Assembly (NCBI GenBank): GCA_963969345.1
Contig: OZ017766.1
Span: forward strand, 3,658,001 to 3,722,000
Reading direction: 5' to 3'
DNA: 64,000 nt
Origin: Turbatrix aceti
Lineage: Eukaryota; Nematoda; Chromadorea; Rhabditida; Panagrolaimidae
The notes beneath the pieces were generated by a model. That model was not told the DNA's origin, did no database searches, and worked only from the letters and a program-made list of their open reading frames with translations. The number at the start of each line of letters is the position of its first letter. Position 1 is the stretch's first letter. This document shows positions 32,967-44,112 of the stretch, piece after piece. The position numbers and the translations under genes are program-made.

Positions 32967-34375
32967 TCAGAAAGGCACAATTTCCCCGCTGCAGTCGAGC
33001 ACTTTTCCGCAAACGTCCATGGTTGCCTGTTGGATGACATTGAGCAGGGCGCGGGCCGTGTCGGAGGCCGTGTAAGGCGCCGCGTAGCCTCCGATGCGCG
33101 TCCTGGTCCACGAAGGAGCGAAGCCAAAGACGGCGACCCCGTTGCCGAACTCCATGGAGGCGAACCCGGCGGTGAAGTTGTTGAGTGCGGCCTTTGACAT
33201 GCCGTAGACGACGTTGCCGGTCTCGAGCAGACTCTGCGACAGCAGATTCGACGTCGAACCCGCCATCGAAGTCACGTTGACGACGATCGACGGCGACGCC
33301 ACTTCGCCGGGACTACCGTCCTTTTTGAGATCCGGCTTTCGCAACAGATGCAAAAACACCTGAAAAACCTGGCTACGGTGCGGTAAAGCACGCTGTCTGC
33401 CGCGAGTCATCTTTGTTTGTTCAACAGTGCACAGAGGACACTTGTTGTCGGGATAAATACTTTGTGGTGACAAGAGACCGTAGGATAAGTTTTGGATTGA
33501 CCGACACAAAATGTGCACAAAAGATACACGCGTGAATACCAATTTTTGCGCACCCGCTTCGAACTTTTCAAAATACGTACGTCGTATTTTGAAAAAGCAG
33601 AAACTACAACTCAAAAATTGTGCGCAAAGCAATTGTAAGCGTATTTGTCCCAAAGAAGCGCGAAAAGGATTGCGAGGACAAATTTTATGTTCCAGTCGGA
33701 AAAACACGAACCTTGGAGGTGATGACGGCACCGATGACGTTGACATCAAAGTGCCTCCAGTAGGACGATCGATTGGGGTTGAGGAAGTCGGAGCCCGTCT
33801 GAAAAGAGCAAATGGCTTAAAAATGCCCCAATTGAGATCATTCTGAAAAAATCTGCCATCTCACGTGCCCCCATCCCCGCGGTCATCCCAGACGAAACTA
33901 TATAGTGCACGAGATCAAATCAAACCGGCTACAATATCTGTAGCCGTAATGCAAACCGATACTAGACAGCAGTGAGCAAAAAACGACCTTGTAAGCGGCG
34001 TTCAAAAAGCAAAAAGAGTATTTGCGGGCGACCTACCGTTTCGCAGATGCCGGCATTGTTGATGAGAAGTCCGATGCCCTCGCCGGCACACTGGAACTCG
34101 ACTTCCTTGACCGCGAGTTGGATGCTGAGGTCGTACTGGACGTCTAGCTTGATCACTTTCACCTTGGTGTTCTCTTTTCCGAATTTTATAAGGTCCTGTA
34201 AATTCCTGGTCAAAAAACAAAAAATTTAAAATAAAAAACTCACATCGGCAGCATCGGGCGCCCGACAGGCGGCAAAGATGCGGGAGACGGAGGGCATGGC
34301 AGCCAGGTGGGTGACCAGGGCGAAGCCGATGCCCCGGTTGGCACCCGTAACGACGACGTTGCCCTGGATGTGCAT
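32967..34375 (-). CDS. Short-chain dehydrogenase/reductase, sniffer/carbonyl-reductase-like
   Basis: Four exons (34244-34375, 34037-34195, 33712-33798, 32967-33359) are all in phase 0 and give 256 aa, the standard SDR length. The start MHIQGNVVVTGANRGIG is the Rossmann nucleotide-binding TGxxxGIG motif. IKLDV is the adenine-side Asp; LINNAGI is the NNAG motif; NVTSMAGS carries the catalytic Ser; YGMSKAAL is the catalytic YxxxK. These make an NAD(P)H-dependent oxidoreductase of the classical type. The pattern resembles Drosophila sniffer and the nematode C55A6-type enzymes that reduce carbonyls, but the substrate cannot be told. The third intron (349 bp) is larger than its neighbours and contains a hairpin near 33567-33595. 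Confidence 0.88.
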
Positions 34376-35268
34376 GCGGCATCCACGACCTGTCTTTTCC
34401 GAGGCGTGTGCGCGACCAGACACCTATCGGAATTTCCACGAGAAAAAAAAAGAGCCTCTCTTTCCTCCTCTCCCACGGCAATCAAATCAAGATGGCAGAA
34501 AAACGGTCACTCTGTAGCCGTCTGGGTGCTTGTGAGCCCTAGAAGACACGCACAGCCTTTGTGCGTTCAAGTGCACCTTCGCAGCCGGCACTCGGTATCA
34601 TTAGACGCGCGTGAGGCAAGACAGTGTGCGCGATCGACTACAGCCAGCGCGCGAGGGGGACCGCGTCTTGCTACCACCCGCTCCCAAACGGAGATTGGTA
34701 AACACACACAAATTCAGAGAACACCCCGGATCTGATCTGACCAACCCCCAGCTGTTGCTATGCGTCAAAAGTGACGTGAGTTCCGAGTATCAAATTGGGA
34801 CCAGGTTGAGTCGGCTACGGTCTGGCTTCATAGGAACGCGATCACATAGACTACAAACTAACTACACGCCTGCGCGCGATCTCATAAAAAGGCGTTCTTG
34901 TGACTTGCGCAGTCACACCCTAGAAACTACATTATAGTTAGTCACATACCACAAAAGGACCGAAATTGCCCTTTTTGAAACACATTATGGTAAAAAAGAT
35001 CGCGCATTTTTTTGTCAACAACGGTTCCTGGAGTCAAATTGTCGTTTCTTCTGGAATTCAACAAAAAAATCTGTAAAAGTAAAAAAAATGAATTAAAGAG
35101 CGAATGTACCCAAAACTACCACGTAATCGTAGAAATCGCGCCAAGACCGTCGATACTGATTTTTCAGAATACTGTACAAATTATTTCACGGAAATAAAGT
35201 AAAACTTCTTTTTTATTTTAGGTACATAGTTTTTGAGATACCGAGATATAAAACCAACCACACCAGTT
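34376..35268. other. Intergenic, no gene recognised
   Basis: Upstream of the SDR gene and downstream of OSGEP, both minus strand. The segment 34950-35260 is very AT-rich. No domain, RNA gene or repeat with clear ends was found. Confidence 0.4.
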
Positions 35269-36487
35269 TCAGGACTCCTCTTCAGCGTCACGCCAGACGA
35301 CACTGACGTCATCGGTACGGTACCTCTGGGTATAGGTCGCCGTGTCGAAGGGATCCTGGTAGACTTCGTGTCTGTACATGAGAGCAGCGGTATGGGCAAC
35401 CATGGCGCCGTTGTCGATGCAGTACCTCGCATCCGTTGCGCCCAATCTCGCGTTTCTGTCTTCGCACATCAACTTCATCATTTCCTGGAGACGGTGGTTG
35501 CAGCCCACGCCGCCTACGATCAGAACGTCACTGCTGTTCGCCACCGAAAGTGCCCGTTCTGTGACCTCGATGAGCATGGCGAAGACGGTTTCCTGCAAAT
35601 TTCGGTGTTTCGCACCTGGCTTCTGGCCAACCAAAGCAATCTCACCTGGAGCGACATGCAGAGATCTTCCTTGGAGTAGCTAGTGTCTTTGCCGGACATG
35701 AGTTTCTCGCCCTGCTTGCGCACCTGGGTCAGGATGCCGCTGAACGACATGTCCATGCCTTTGACCGAGTAACTCAGAGGAAACAGCTTTTCGCCCTGCT
35801 TCGCCAGTTGTTCAATGCTGTACCCCGGGGAAGGAACGTTCGGCAGCTTCAGGACCCGGGCCAGACGATCGAAGCAGTTGCCAACGGCGATATCCAGCGT
35901 TTCGCCGAGAATATAATACTTCTGGCGAGCGTAGTTCAGGACTTGGGTGTTCCCGCCACTCACGTACAACACGACCGGGTTCACCGAACGCGTAATGCTT
36001 CGGCCCATTTCGACGTGGGCAACGCAGTGATTCACGGGCACCAACGGCACCCCGAAGGTCATTGCCAAAACTTGGGCAGCAACGGCACCTGTCTGCAGAG
36101 GAGCGCCCATGCCTGGTCCGCGGGTGTACGCAATAGCGGTTATGTCATCGCTCGTCTGAAATACGATCAAACAATAAGCAAAAAGATACCGTATCAAAAA
36201 TAACAAAAAAAATAGAACAAAAAAGTTTAATTTTAGCATTCTTTTTTATTTTTTACGAAAAAATTCAATCGTATTTCACCCACCTTTATGTCAGCCTGCT
36301 CGAAAGCATCATTTATGAGATCAGGAAGCGCTCTGAGGTGGTGCCTCGCGACCTCCGTAGGCCGGAATCCTTCGCCCGGCAGTCCATGGAACGTTGCTCT
36401 GGTGTTGGCAATGAGCTCGGTGTCAGTGACAATGCCGACGCCGACCTTATTGGCACTGCTCTCTATGCCCAGTATCGTCTGCTTCAT
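35269..36487 (-). CDS. OSGEP: OSGEP/Kae1, tRNA N6-threonylcarbamoyladenosine synthase subunit
   Basis: Three exons (36284-36487, 35646-36155, 35269-35592), all phase 0, give 345 aa; human OSGEP is 335. The product is the catalytic subunit of the KEOPS complex, which transfers threonylcarbamoyl to A37 of ANN-decoding tRNAs. Diagnostic motifs are [16 protein letters not shown] at the N-terminus, the metal-binding HxxxH ([11 protein letters not shown]), [25 protein letters not shown], the SPGYSIEQ segment and [14 protein letters not shown]. The N-terminus has no mitochondrial presequence, and the ANK and GMGAP forms point to the cytosolic Kae1, not the mitochondrial paralogue OSGEPL1. The gene is divergent from the MADF gene, 213 bp away. 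Confidence 0.95.
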
Positions 36488-36700
36488 TGGTGAGGTAACC
36501 GAGGCAAAGAAAGAACGTAATAAAACAGCATCGTAATGGATTGTACATGTTTAGGTAAATGCAGGGGTTCCCGACGCGAAAATTTCACACACTGAAGGAG
36601 AGCCTTTGAAATTGATTGATTCGCTGTTTTGCGGACATTGAAAGCGTGTTCTGTGACATATTTTCAACGGATCTTCGAAGTGTGATCATCGTGAGTCGAA
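36488..36700. promoter_or_regulatory. Shared upstream region of OSGEP and MADF genes
   Basis: 213 bp between divergent start codons. No TATA box seen. It must hold both transcription start regions. Confidence 0.4.
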
Positions 36701-38114
36701 ATGACCGAAACAACATCATCGTCGACCTCTAAATTTCATTCTGGACGCGATATGCCGATAGCTCAGCGACAGACGATGGATGCGTACGCGCAGCAACGCG
36801 ACAACGAATTTACCGCCCAACTGATCGATATGGTCCGGCGAAGCTCTATTTTGTACGATCATTCTCACAAGCAGTCGCGAAACACTGAAAAGAAGTTTGA
36901 AGCGTGGACGTACATCAAAAACAGGCTTGACTATGCGGGTGAGTTGGTTTTTTTTCATTTTCACCTATTTTTATGTGCTCATGTGGAATCCGATGTATCT
37001 CTCATGACGTACGGTGTTGTTTACAGGCGATCCGCAGGACCTCGCTGATTACTGGAAGATTGTGCGCGATCGGTACACGAAGGCCAAGAGAAAAGTCGTT
37101 TCGCACAAACCGACCAAATTCCCGTTTCTCAAGGAACTTTCTTTCCTTGACCCGCACATCACAGATCGCAGCAACTGGTACGAGAAGATCGTCGACGGCC
37201 AAGTTGTGGTAAGTGCACGTTTGTACTTGTTTTAATGTGAAATTCCTTTGAATTTCATTAGGCCTAAATTTTTTTCTAATTTCGAAAAAAGTTGATATAT
37301 ACGTATTTACTTTTTACAGAAAGTCCCGAGAGGACCAATCATCCGTGACGCTGCGTTCTACATGAGACTGATCGACTTCGTCAAGTCTCATCCGTGCTTC
37401 TACGACATTACCGATCCAAACTACCGTAAATTCGACGTCAAAGTCAATCTTTGGCGAGACATCGGAAAGGAACTAAACTTTTCGTCCAACCACCAGGATG
37501 TTTACAAGCAGTGGAAGAAGCTTCGCGACCGGTACGTGCGGGAGAAGCGCAAGATGCGTAACTCGCGGCGGGCGCGGAGCTCGTGGGACCTCTTCCAGAA
37601 GATGGAATGGATGGAGCCCTACATCGAGGAACCCAGGCCGTTCGAGGAGTACGAGTCCATGATCAGCACCGATGAGTCACCCAAGCCGATGCCTATCATC
37701 GAGAACGGCCGACAGGTTTGTTTTCTGTTTTTTTTTCATTCATTTGTTGTTGTTTTTCAGACTGCGACGATTCGCATTCTGAAGCCCGCGGCAGACACCA
37801 CACCGTCCAAGCTGCTAACGCGACGCAATGCTGCTGCTTCCGCGTCGTCGAAGTACATGATGGAGACGAACGAGCCCGAGTGTGAGGTCGGCGAGCCGGT
37901 TGTCTACGTCGAGCGCGACGACGTGCATGGCCGCGAGGCCTACATCATTCCGTCCGGCGAGCACGCCGTTCAGGAGGGCGATGTTGTCTACGAGATTTCG
38001 GCGACGACTGATCTAGAGACGCTGCCTCCACAGGTCGCGGCTACCATCCGAGCCCACGGCAGAGACATGATGAAAACTGCCGGAGTTCTTTACATTTCTG
38101 CTCCCACTGAATAG
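36701..38114 (+). CDS. Protein with two MADF domains
   Basis: Four exons (36701-36938, 37027-37208, 37320-37715, 37761-38114) give exactly 390 codons. Two MADF (Myb/SANT-like) modules are visible. The first runs from FTAQLIDMVRRSSILYD to KFPFLKELSFLDPHI. The second runs from FYMRLIDFVKSHPCFYD through VNLWRDIGKELNF and VYKQWKKLRDRYVREKRK to SWDLFQKMEWMEPYI. MADF domains bind DNA or nucleosomes in transcriptional regulators such as Adf-1, and nematodes have a large madf family. The C-terminal exon is acidic and lacks a recognisable BESS motif. Immediately downstream is the start of the histone palindrome. Confidence 0.85.
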
Positions 38115-38488
38115 ATTCCAGTGCTCGTAGGCCAGGCACGTTGCGCTTCCTGTTTTTTAACCCCTTCCTTCCTTGTATTGAGTCGCTCTGGTCCTTTGAA
38201 ACCTAATCGATACCCCATTCATCTTCCGGACCGTTGAACGGACTCCGTTTCCACAATCCTTGTGGTACTTCTTTTACATTTGATTTTTCTATTTTTTGTA
38301 ATTATAAAAGGCTGAGTTACGTGCTTTTCGCCGGAGGATTGACGGCTCGCGAGAGTGCCTCCTGCTATACCTGATTTTTACGACGTTGATTGAACGGAAA
38401 AATTGAAAATTGAGTAAAACGATCAGAGAACGCGCCACGCTGATTCTCTGCTACGTTTTGTTATGGCGATGCCCATGTTCTAGCCTTA
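38115..38488. other. Intergenic region before the histone palindrome
   Basis: The 3' flank of the MADF gene and the private upstream sequence of the first REXO2 copy. The last base of unique sequence is 38488; from 38489 on the sequence is shared with the inverted arm. Confidence 0.5.
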
Positions 38489-38520
38489 TGATTCGGTCGT
38501 TGCAGTACATCTGGCGAGCA

Positions 38521-39190
38521 ATGGCATCTCCATCGACAGCGAATGCTGTTGTGTCCGTGGCAAAAGCAGAAGAACAGACGCCGAACCTGGAGCAGCGGAT
38601 CGTGTGGATCGACTGCGAGATGACGGGTTTGATGCCGTCGATCCACCAGATCTGCGAGATCGCGGTGATCATCACGGAGGGCGACCTGACAGTATGTTGT
38701 GCCGTGTGAGGAGTTGCGCAGCGGGCGTTTGCAGGAAGTGGCGCAGTTCGACCCGGTGATCATCGGCCTCACGCCCGAGGTCGAGAAGAAGATGTCCAAG
38801 TGGTGCAAGACGACGTTCCGCAAGAACGGGCTCCTCGAGAAGATGCGCGCGAGCGAGGTCCGCATCGAGACGGTCGAGGAGCAGCTCGTCGCGTTCCTGC
38901 AGAAGCACACCCTCAAGGGCAAGAGCCCGCTCGGCGGCAACTCGGTGTACATGGACCGCATGTTCATCCAGAAGGAGATGCCGCGGGTCACGGACCACCT
39001 CCACTACCGCAACGTAGACGTCTCGACGTTCAAGGAGTGCGCGGCCCGCTGGTACCCGCCCGGCTTCCTGAGCCCCCCGGTCAAGCGCAACTGCCACCGC
39101 TCCATCGACGACATCCGCGAGAGCATCGAGGAGCTCCGCTACTTCCGCGAGCACGTCTTCATCCCCCCGCCGTCCCAGGAGCCTGTTTGA
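38521..39190 (+). CDS. REXO2: Oligoribonuclease REXO2 (DEDDh exonuclease), copy 1
   Basis: Two exons (38521-38691, 38735-39190) give 208 aa. The enzyme degrades 2-5-nt RNAs to mononucleotides in cytosol and mitochondria. Active-site residues are present: WIDCEMTG (Asp and Glu), [10 protein letters not shown] (Asp), and CHRSIDDI (His and Asp). [12 protein letters not shown] is the conserved central segment. The ATG chosen follows a GTTGCAG acceptor-like site at 38497-38503 and lies inside the repeat; longer starts would read different sequence in the two copies, because the repeat boundary at 38489 lies just upstream. Each copy therefore has its own promoter context. The link of this exonuclease to histone genes is positional. 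Confidence 0.9.
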
Positions 39191-40211
<1,021 letters not shown>

Positions 40212-40252
40212 GCCAGTCGCCTTCGCGTGCCCATGATCTCGAGTATCCCAAC

Positions 40253-40268
40253 GGCCCTCTTTAGGGCC
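40253..40268 (+). promoter_or_regulatory. Histone 3' hairpin of H3 copy 1
   Basis: GGCCCTCTTTAGGGCC: 6-bp stem and loop CTTT, flanked by CCAAC and ACAT. Binding site of stem-loop binding protein for 3' processing. The loop begins with C, not U. Confidence 0.9.
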
Positions 40269-40395
40269 ACATACGGAACACGTTCAGTTGCGAGGATGTA
40301 TAAAGTGATAAACTGTGTATTGAGGTGGTCAGTGGCGAAATGGGTCGGGTACGAGTATGTACAACAGAGAAAAAGAGAGCACTGGGCTGCGCTGC

Positions 40396-40545
40396 TCAGT
40401 CGCTGGCGAACAGCTTGAACGGAGCTCTCGCAAAGTGCTTGCAGAACTCGAGGAACGTGGCCTGGTCTTGATCCCGGTCGTCGTAAAAGTCGTGGGAAGA
40501 CCGCTCTCGCGGAAGCACTGCGGGCTGGGGACTGAACGCGATCAT
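40396..40545 (-). CDS. Small ORF of unknown function between H3 and H4, copy 1
   Basis: An ATG-initiated 49-codon frame on the strand opposite to the histones. I do not recognise the product. It has an acidic middle (DFYDDRDQD) and an amphipathic end (FLEFCKHFARAPFKLF), no signal peptide and no membrane segment. Support for a real gene: synonymous positions favour G/C as in the histones; a TATTTAA box lies about 90 bp upstream; and two GATA-type sites (TGATAAG and CGATAAG) lie further upstream. It is kept intact in both arms, but the arms are too alike for that to count as conservation. Alternatively it may be a spacer frame. Confidence 0.45.
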   Translation of the reverse strand: MIAFSPQPAVLPRERSSHDFYDDRDQDQATFLEFCKHFARAPFKLFASD

Positions 40546-40619
40546 GGCTTCTTCTGGCTGGAGCTTCACAGGAGGCGTCGACGGAGGACAATGCAAAACA
40601 GCGATGACTGGACTGGGCG

Positions 40620-40710
40620 CAGATGACCCTGTTAAATACGGGAGGGCTTATCAGTCGCCGGCAAGAATGATGACATCCCCGTCACTCCGGGAGAACGGAA
40701 ACGAAGGCCT
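40620..40710 (-). promoter_or_regulatory. Candidate promoter of the small ORF: TATA-like and two GATA motifs
   Basis: On the minus strand this interval reads CGATAAGG, then TGATAAG, then TATTTAA. TGATAAG is the site used by gut GATA factors in nematodes. The mirror copy is at 48192-48282. Confidence 0.35.
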
Positions 40711-40820
40711 TATCGCCTGCTGACATCGAGAGCGCTCCGTCAGCATGAGAAGCCGCTGCCAAGCTGACTTGCTTCCTGTTTACGACTCGCGGGAGTTTAT
40801 CGACCGTATTTGTGTTTAAA

Positions 40821-41469
<649 letters not shown>

Positions 41470-41509
41470 GCGACTTCGCCGTCTCGTCGACTCTCCCATC
41501 TATCCCAAC

Positions 41510-41525
41510 GGCCCTCTTTAGGGCC
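41510..41525 (+). promoter_or_regulatory. Histone 3' hairpin of H4 copy 1
   Basis: GGCCCTCTTTAGGGCC, 41 bp after the stop codon, identical in stem and loop to the other histone hairpins. Confidence 0.9.
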
Positions 41526-41715
41526 ACATACGATCTCGCGTTCAGTTATCGAGGATTCTTTCTGTCTTGGAAACAATAAATGATTCGTTTTGTGCTTGAA
41601 GCGAAATGCCTGACTTGCAATTGTGCGCAAACGCTGCAAAAAAAGTTCGCTGCCCGCTTTTGTTTTCTTTGCGTCTCGAGAGTATCATCGGTGTCATCAT
41701 CCTCGGTGAGGGCTG

Positions 41716-42014
41716 TCACTCCGTGAAAGATGTGACACTGGGGCACCGGATTGTCTTTATCGAAACCTCTCAGTTTTTGGATGGAATCGGGATCACAAAA
41801 AAAGGTACACAAATTGCAATCGTTTCTTGTTGATTCGATATACGTATATGTATTTATGCTGGACACAGAGACGTGCTTGCCGTTTCCGTAAACAACATTA
41901 CAGGCAAAATTTAAATTTTCCGTTTGTGAGGGGTCCAGTTTATTTTAGGATGGCTGTTGTCCATGTAACGTCTGGACAAATTTTTACTTTTCTTTTCATG
42001 CGCCTCTGTTCACT
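41716..42014. other. Unique spacer, no gene recognised
   Basis: First part of the unique centre of the palindrome. Short frames only. Confidence 0.4.
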
Positions 42015-42298
42015 TTTTGGCGCCAAAACGGCCAGACGAGCAGATCATCGCTTGCGAACGACCCTTCAAGGCTCTCTAAAAGTGGCGCCATTCCGGGTCT
42101 GCTGACCGTTGGTTCCCGCGTGCACCTGCTGCGAATCGACGGCTTCGCTTTGACGATCCTAGACAGCAGTGTCCAACACGACCCCGGAGAGAAGCCCGAT
42201 CGGCGGCGATTAGCATGTTTGGCGCCAAAATCGGCCTTCGATCGAACGATCGATGCATCACACCGTGAATCGCACGAGCTATATCGATGTCAATGAAG
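42015..42298 (+). repeat. E2F-palindrome block A
   Basis: Begins with TTTTGGCGCCAAAA (42015-42028) and contains TTTGGCGCCAAAA (42218-42230) plus a central GTGGCGCCATT. The GC-rich body is repeated at 45024-45330 (reverse), 50582-50908 and 59238-59564. Differences between copies include single-base indels, so it is not protein coding. Confidence 0.7.
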
Positions 42299-42340
42299 GT
42301 TGAAACTGATAACGAAAAGGCATGTCAAAAATTATACGAA

Positions 42341-42450
42341 GCAGAGTTGTCGACCGAGCCGAAATTGCCGAGCCGAGCATTCGAGCGAGCGGTTCGGCCC
42401 GCTCGGCTCGCTCGAATGCTCAAAATGCTCGGCTCGGTCGACAACTCTGC
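42341..42450. mobile_element. Foldback MITE, CAGAGTT-end family, copy 2
   Basis: A nearly perfect 110-bp palindrome with ends GCAGAGTTG and CAACTCTGC, flanked by TACGAA on both sides (42335-42340 and 42451-42456). The interior has GAGC/GCTC steps as in the element at 10601-10792. It lies in the spacer between H4 and H2A and is absent at the matching place next to block C. Confidence 0.6.
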
Positions 42451-42456
42451 TACGAA

Positions 42457-42876
42457 GTGCTGCAACCCCGTCAGCTGTCGCGTCAGTTAGAAATTCGGGA
42501 CAGCGAAGGCTGAATTCGATCGACCAGCTTTTCTCCCGGAAACAGTTTCTGAACATATTTGTTATCATCAAGGGGGTCAACGAGCCAAATTTTGGAGGCC
42601 CTTTTTCAATTGTGAGAAGAGAATCGATGCTTGTCGTGCAATTGTGGAATTCTGTGGCTTCTCAAATATTTTCGTCTTAATCAAATACAGATTCTTTTTT
42701 AATTGTCATCATCAGCTTTTTTGGTTGAATCGGCTACAAAACCGGATTCGAACAAGTGTTTTTTTCATTTTCTGCATTCTGCAATGTATTTGTTTTGTAA
42801 AACAGGAGTCATTTGCAAGTTGTCATGTCGTCAGTTTTTCCCGGTATAGATTTTACCTTTTCCCCCGCCCCAACCA
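42457..42876. other. AT-rich spacer before the H2A gene, no gene recognised
   Basis: About 420 bp of unique sequence. Nothing recognised. Confidence 0.4.
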
Positions 42877-42944
42877 CCATGGTATCGAATAATGACAAAT
42901 TTATACGATTTTTTTCCTCGATAACTGAACGTGAGATCGAATGT

Positions 42945-42960
42945 GGCCCTAAAGAGGGCC
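42945..42960 (-). promoter_or_regulatory. Histone 3' hairpin of H2A copy 1
   Basis: GGCCCTCTTTAGGGCC on the minus strand, about 50 bp after the H2A stop. Confidence 0.9.
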
Positions 42961-43011
42961 GTTGGGATAGATGTACGAAGCATTGGAGCGGAGACGGCAC
43001 AGCAAGGAGAC

Positions 43012-43401
43012 TTACTGGCTCTCACCGTGGGCGCTCTTCTTGGGGAGAAGGACGGCGTTGATGTTGGGGAGGACACCGCCCTGAGCGATGGTGACGCCGG
43101 CAAGGAGCTTGTTGAGTTCCTCGTCGTTGCGGACGGCGAGCTGGAGATGGCGCGGGTTGATGCGCGTCTTCTTGTTGTCGCGGGCGGCGTTGCCGGCGAG
43201 TTCGAGGACCTCAGCGGCGAGGTACTCGAGGACGGCGGCGAGGTAGACGGGGGCTCCGCCACCGACGCGCTCGGCGTAGTGGCCTCGGCGGAGGAGACGG
43301 TGAAGACGGCCGACGGGGAACTGCAGGCCGGCGCGCGATGAGCGGGACTTGCCTCCCTTTCCGCCGGTCTTGGCTTTGGCACCCTTTCCACGTCCAGACA
43401 T
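43012..43401 (-). CDS. H2A: Histone H2A, copy 1
   Basis: Intronless, 129 aa. The start is [14 protein letters not shown]; the upstream in-frame codons of the open frame belong to the 5' UTR. Core motifs: [49 protein letters not shown], and the acidic-patch region [23 protein letters not shown]. The C-terminus is KKSAHGESQ and thus ends in Ser-Gln, the dipeptide phosphorylated by ATM/ATR-type kinases in H2AX, though the usual following acidic and hydrophobic residues are absent. Divergent from H2B with a 219-bp shared promoter. Confidence 0.97.
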   Translation of the reverse strand: MSGRGKGAKAKTGGKGGKSRSSRAGLQFPVGRLHRLLRRGHYAERVGGGAPVYLAAVLEYLAAEVLELAGNAARDNKKTRINPRHLQLAVRNDEELNKLLAGVTIAQGGVLPNINAVLLPKKSAHGESQ

Positions 43402-43620
43402 GATGAGTTGAGTTGATGAGAGCAACGAGCTTCGACAGAGACTGATTCGACGAGTCGATGTCGCGGACGACGCGCGAGCTGCTTATGTACCCCGAGACCG
43501 GCCCGCCTCGACGCGCGCGCGCGCATTTGCAAGCCCCGCCCCCGAACACGGGTACATAAGCGGGACGCGCGCGGCAAGCGGCATTCGACTCGTCGATCTC
43601 AACTCGCTCGTTCTCTCAAC
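43402..43620. promoter_or_regulatory. Divergent H2A/H2B promoter, copy 1
   Basis: 219 bp between the two start codons. Each side has a TATA-like box (GTACATAAG on both strands, near 43473-43483 and 43551-43560). Between them are a CG-dinucleotide run, the octamer-like ATTTGCAAG near 43526, and a GC box (CCCCGCCCCC). Confidence 0.7.
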
Positions 43621-43992
43621 ATGCCACCGAAGCCCACTGGAAAGGGAGCCAAGAAGGCCGTCAAGGCCCAGAAGACCGCTCGTACCGGCGACAAGAAGCG
43701 CAGGAAGTCCCGCAAGGAGACCTACTCGGTCTACATCTACCGCGTCCTCAAGCAGGTCCACCCCGACACCGGCATCTCCTCCAAGGCCATGTCCATCATG
43801 AACTCGTTCGTCAACGACGTCTTCGAGCGCATCGCCTCCGAGGCCAGCCGTCTCGCGCACTACAACAAGCGCTCGACCATCTCCTCCCGCGAAATCCAGA
43901 CCGCCGTCCGCCTCATCCTGCCTGGAGAGCTCGCCAAGCACGCCGTCTCCGAGGGCACCAAGGCCGTCACCAAGTACACCAGCTCCAAGTAA
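43621..43992 (+). CDS. H2B: Histone H2B, copy 1
   Basis: Intronless, 123 aa. The N-terminal tail is the short basic animal type ([20 protein letters not shown]). The core contains [40 protein letters not shown] and [20 protein letters not shown]. The end, AVTKYTSSK, contains the lysine ubiquitinated in other eukaryotes. A synonymous CTG here is CTA in the other two copies. The hairpin starts 39 bp after the stop. Confidence 0.97.
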   Translation: MPPKPTGKGAKKAVKAQKTARTGDKKRRKSRKETYSVYIYRVLKQVHPDTGISSKAMSIMNSFVNDVFERIASEASRLAHYNKRSTISSREIQTAVRLILPGELAKHAVSEGTKAVTKYTSSK

Positions 43993-44030
43993 GCTTGCCG
44001 CTGCTGTCGAGAACGCTCATCTATCCCAAC

Positions 44031-44046
44031 GGCCCTCTTTAGGGCC
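44031..44046 (+). promoter_or_regulatory. Histone 3' hairpin of H2B copy 1
   Basis: GGCCCTCTTTAGGGCC with CCAAC before and ACAT after, as in the other copies. Confidence 0.9.
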
Positions 44047-44112
44047 ACATACGATCTCACGTTCAGTTATCTACGAAAAAACTGTATAAATTTTTGTTGG
44101 ATTCTCGTGATT

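Larger units (their letters stand above)
42877..44112 (+). repeat. H2A/H2B inverted repeat, left copy
   Basis: Reverse complement of 51161-52396 (positions sum to 95273). Coding parts are almost identical, but the flanks at both edges show several substitutions and small indels, so this pair is more diverged than the REXO2-H3-H4 arms. Confidence 0.85.

Noticed and set aside
33567..33595. Hairpin in the SDR intron as a microRNA precursor
   Set aside because: The stem is only about 12 bp, too short for a precursor, and AT-rich.
42015..42298. Block A as a known snRNA, 5S rRNA or spliced-leader gene
   Set aside because: I compared it by eye with the conserved cores of 5S, U1, U2, U6 and SL1 and found no match.
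42831..43577. Minus-strand Ser/Pro/Arg-rich frame of 248 codons (also at 51696 and 60352)
   Set aside because: It overlaps H2A in another frame. The Ser/Pro/Thr bias comes from the C-ending histone codons.
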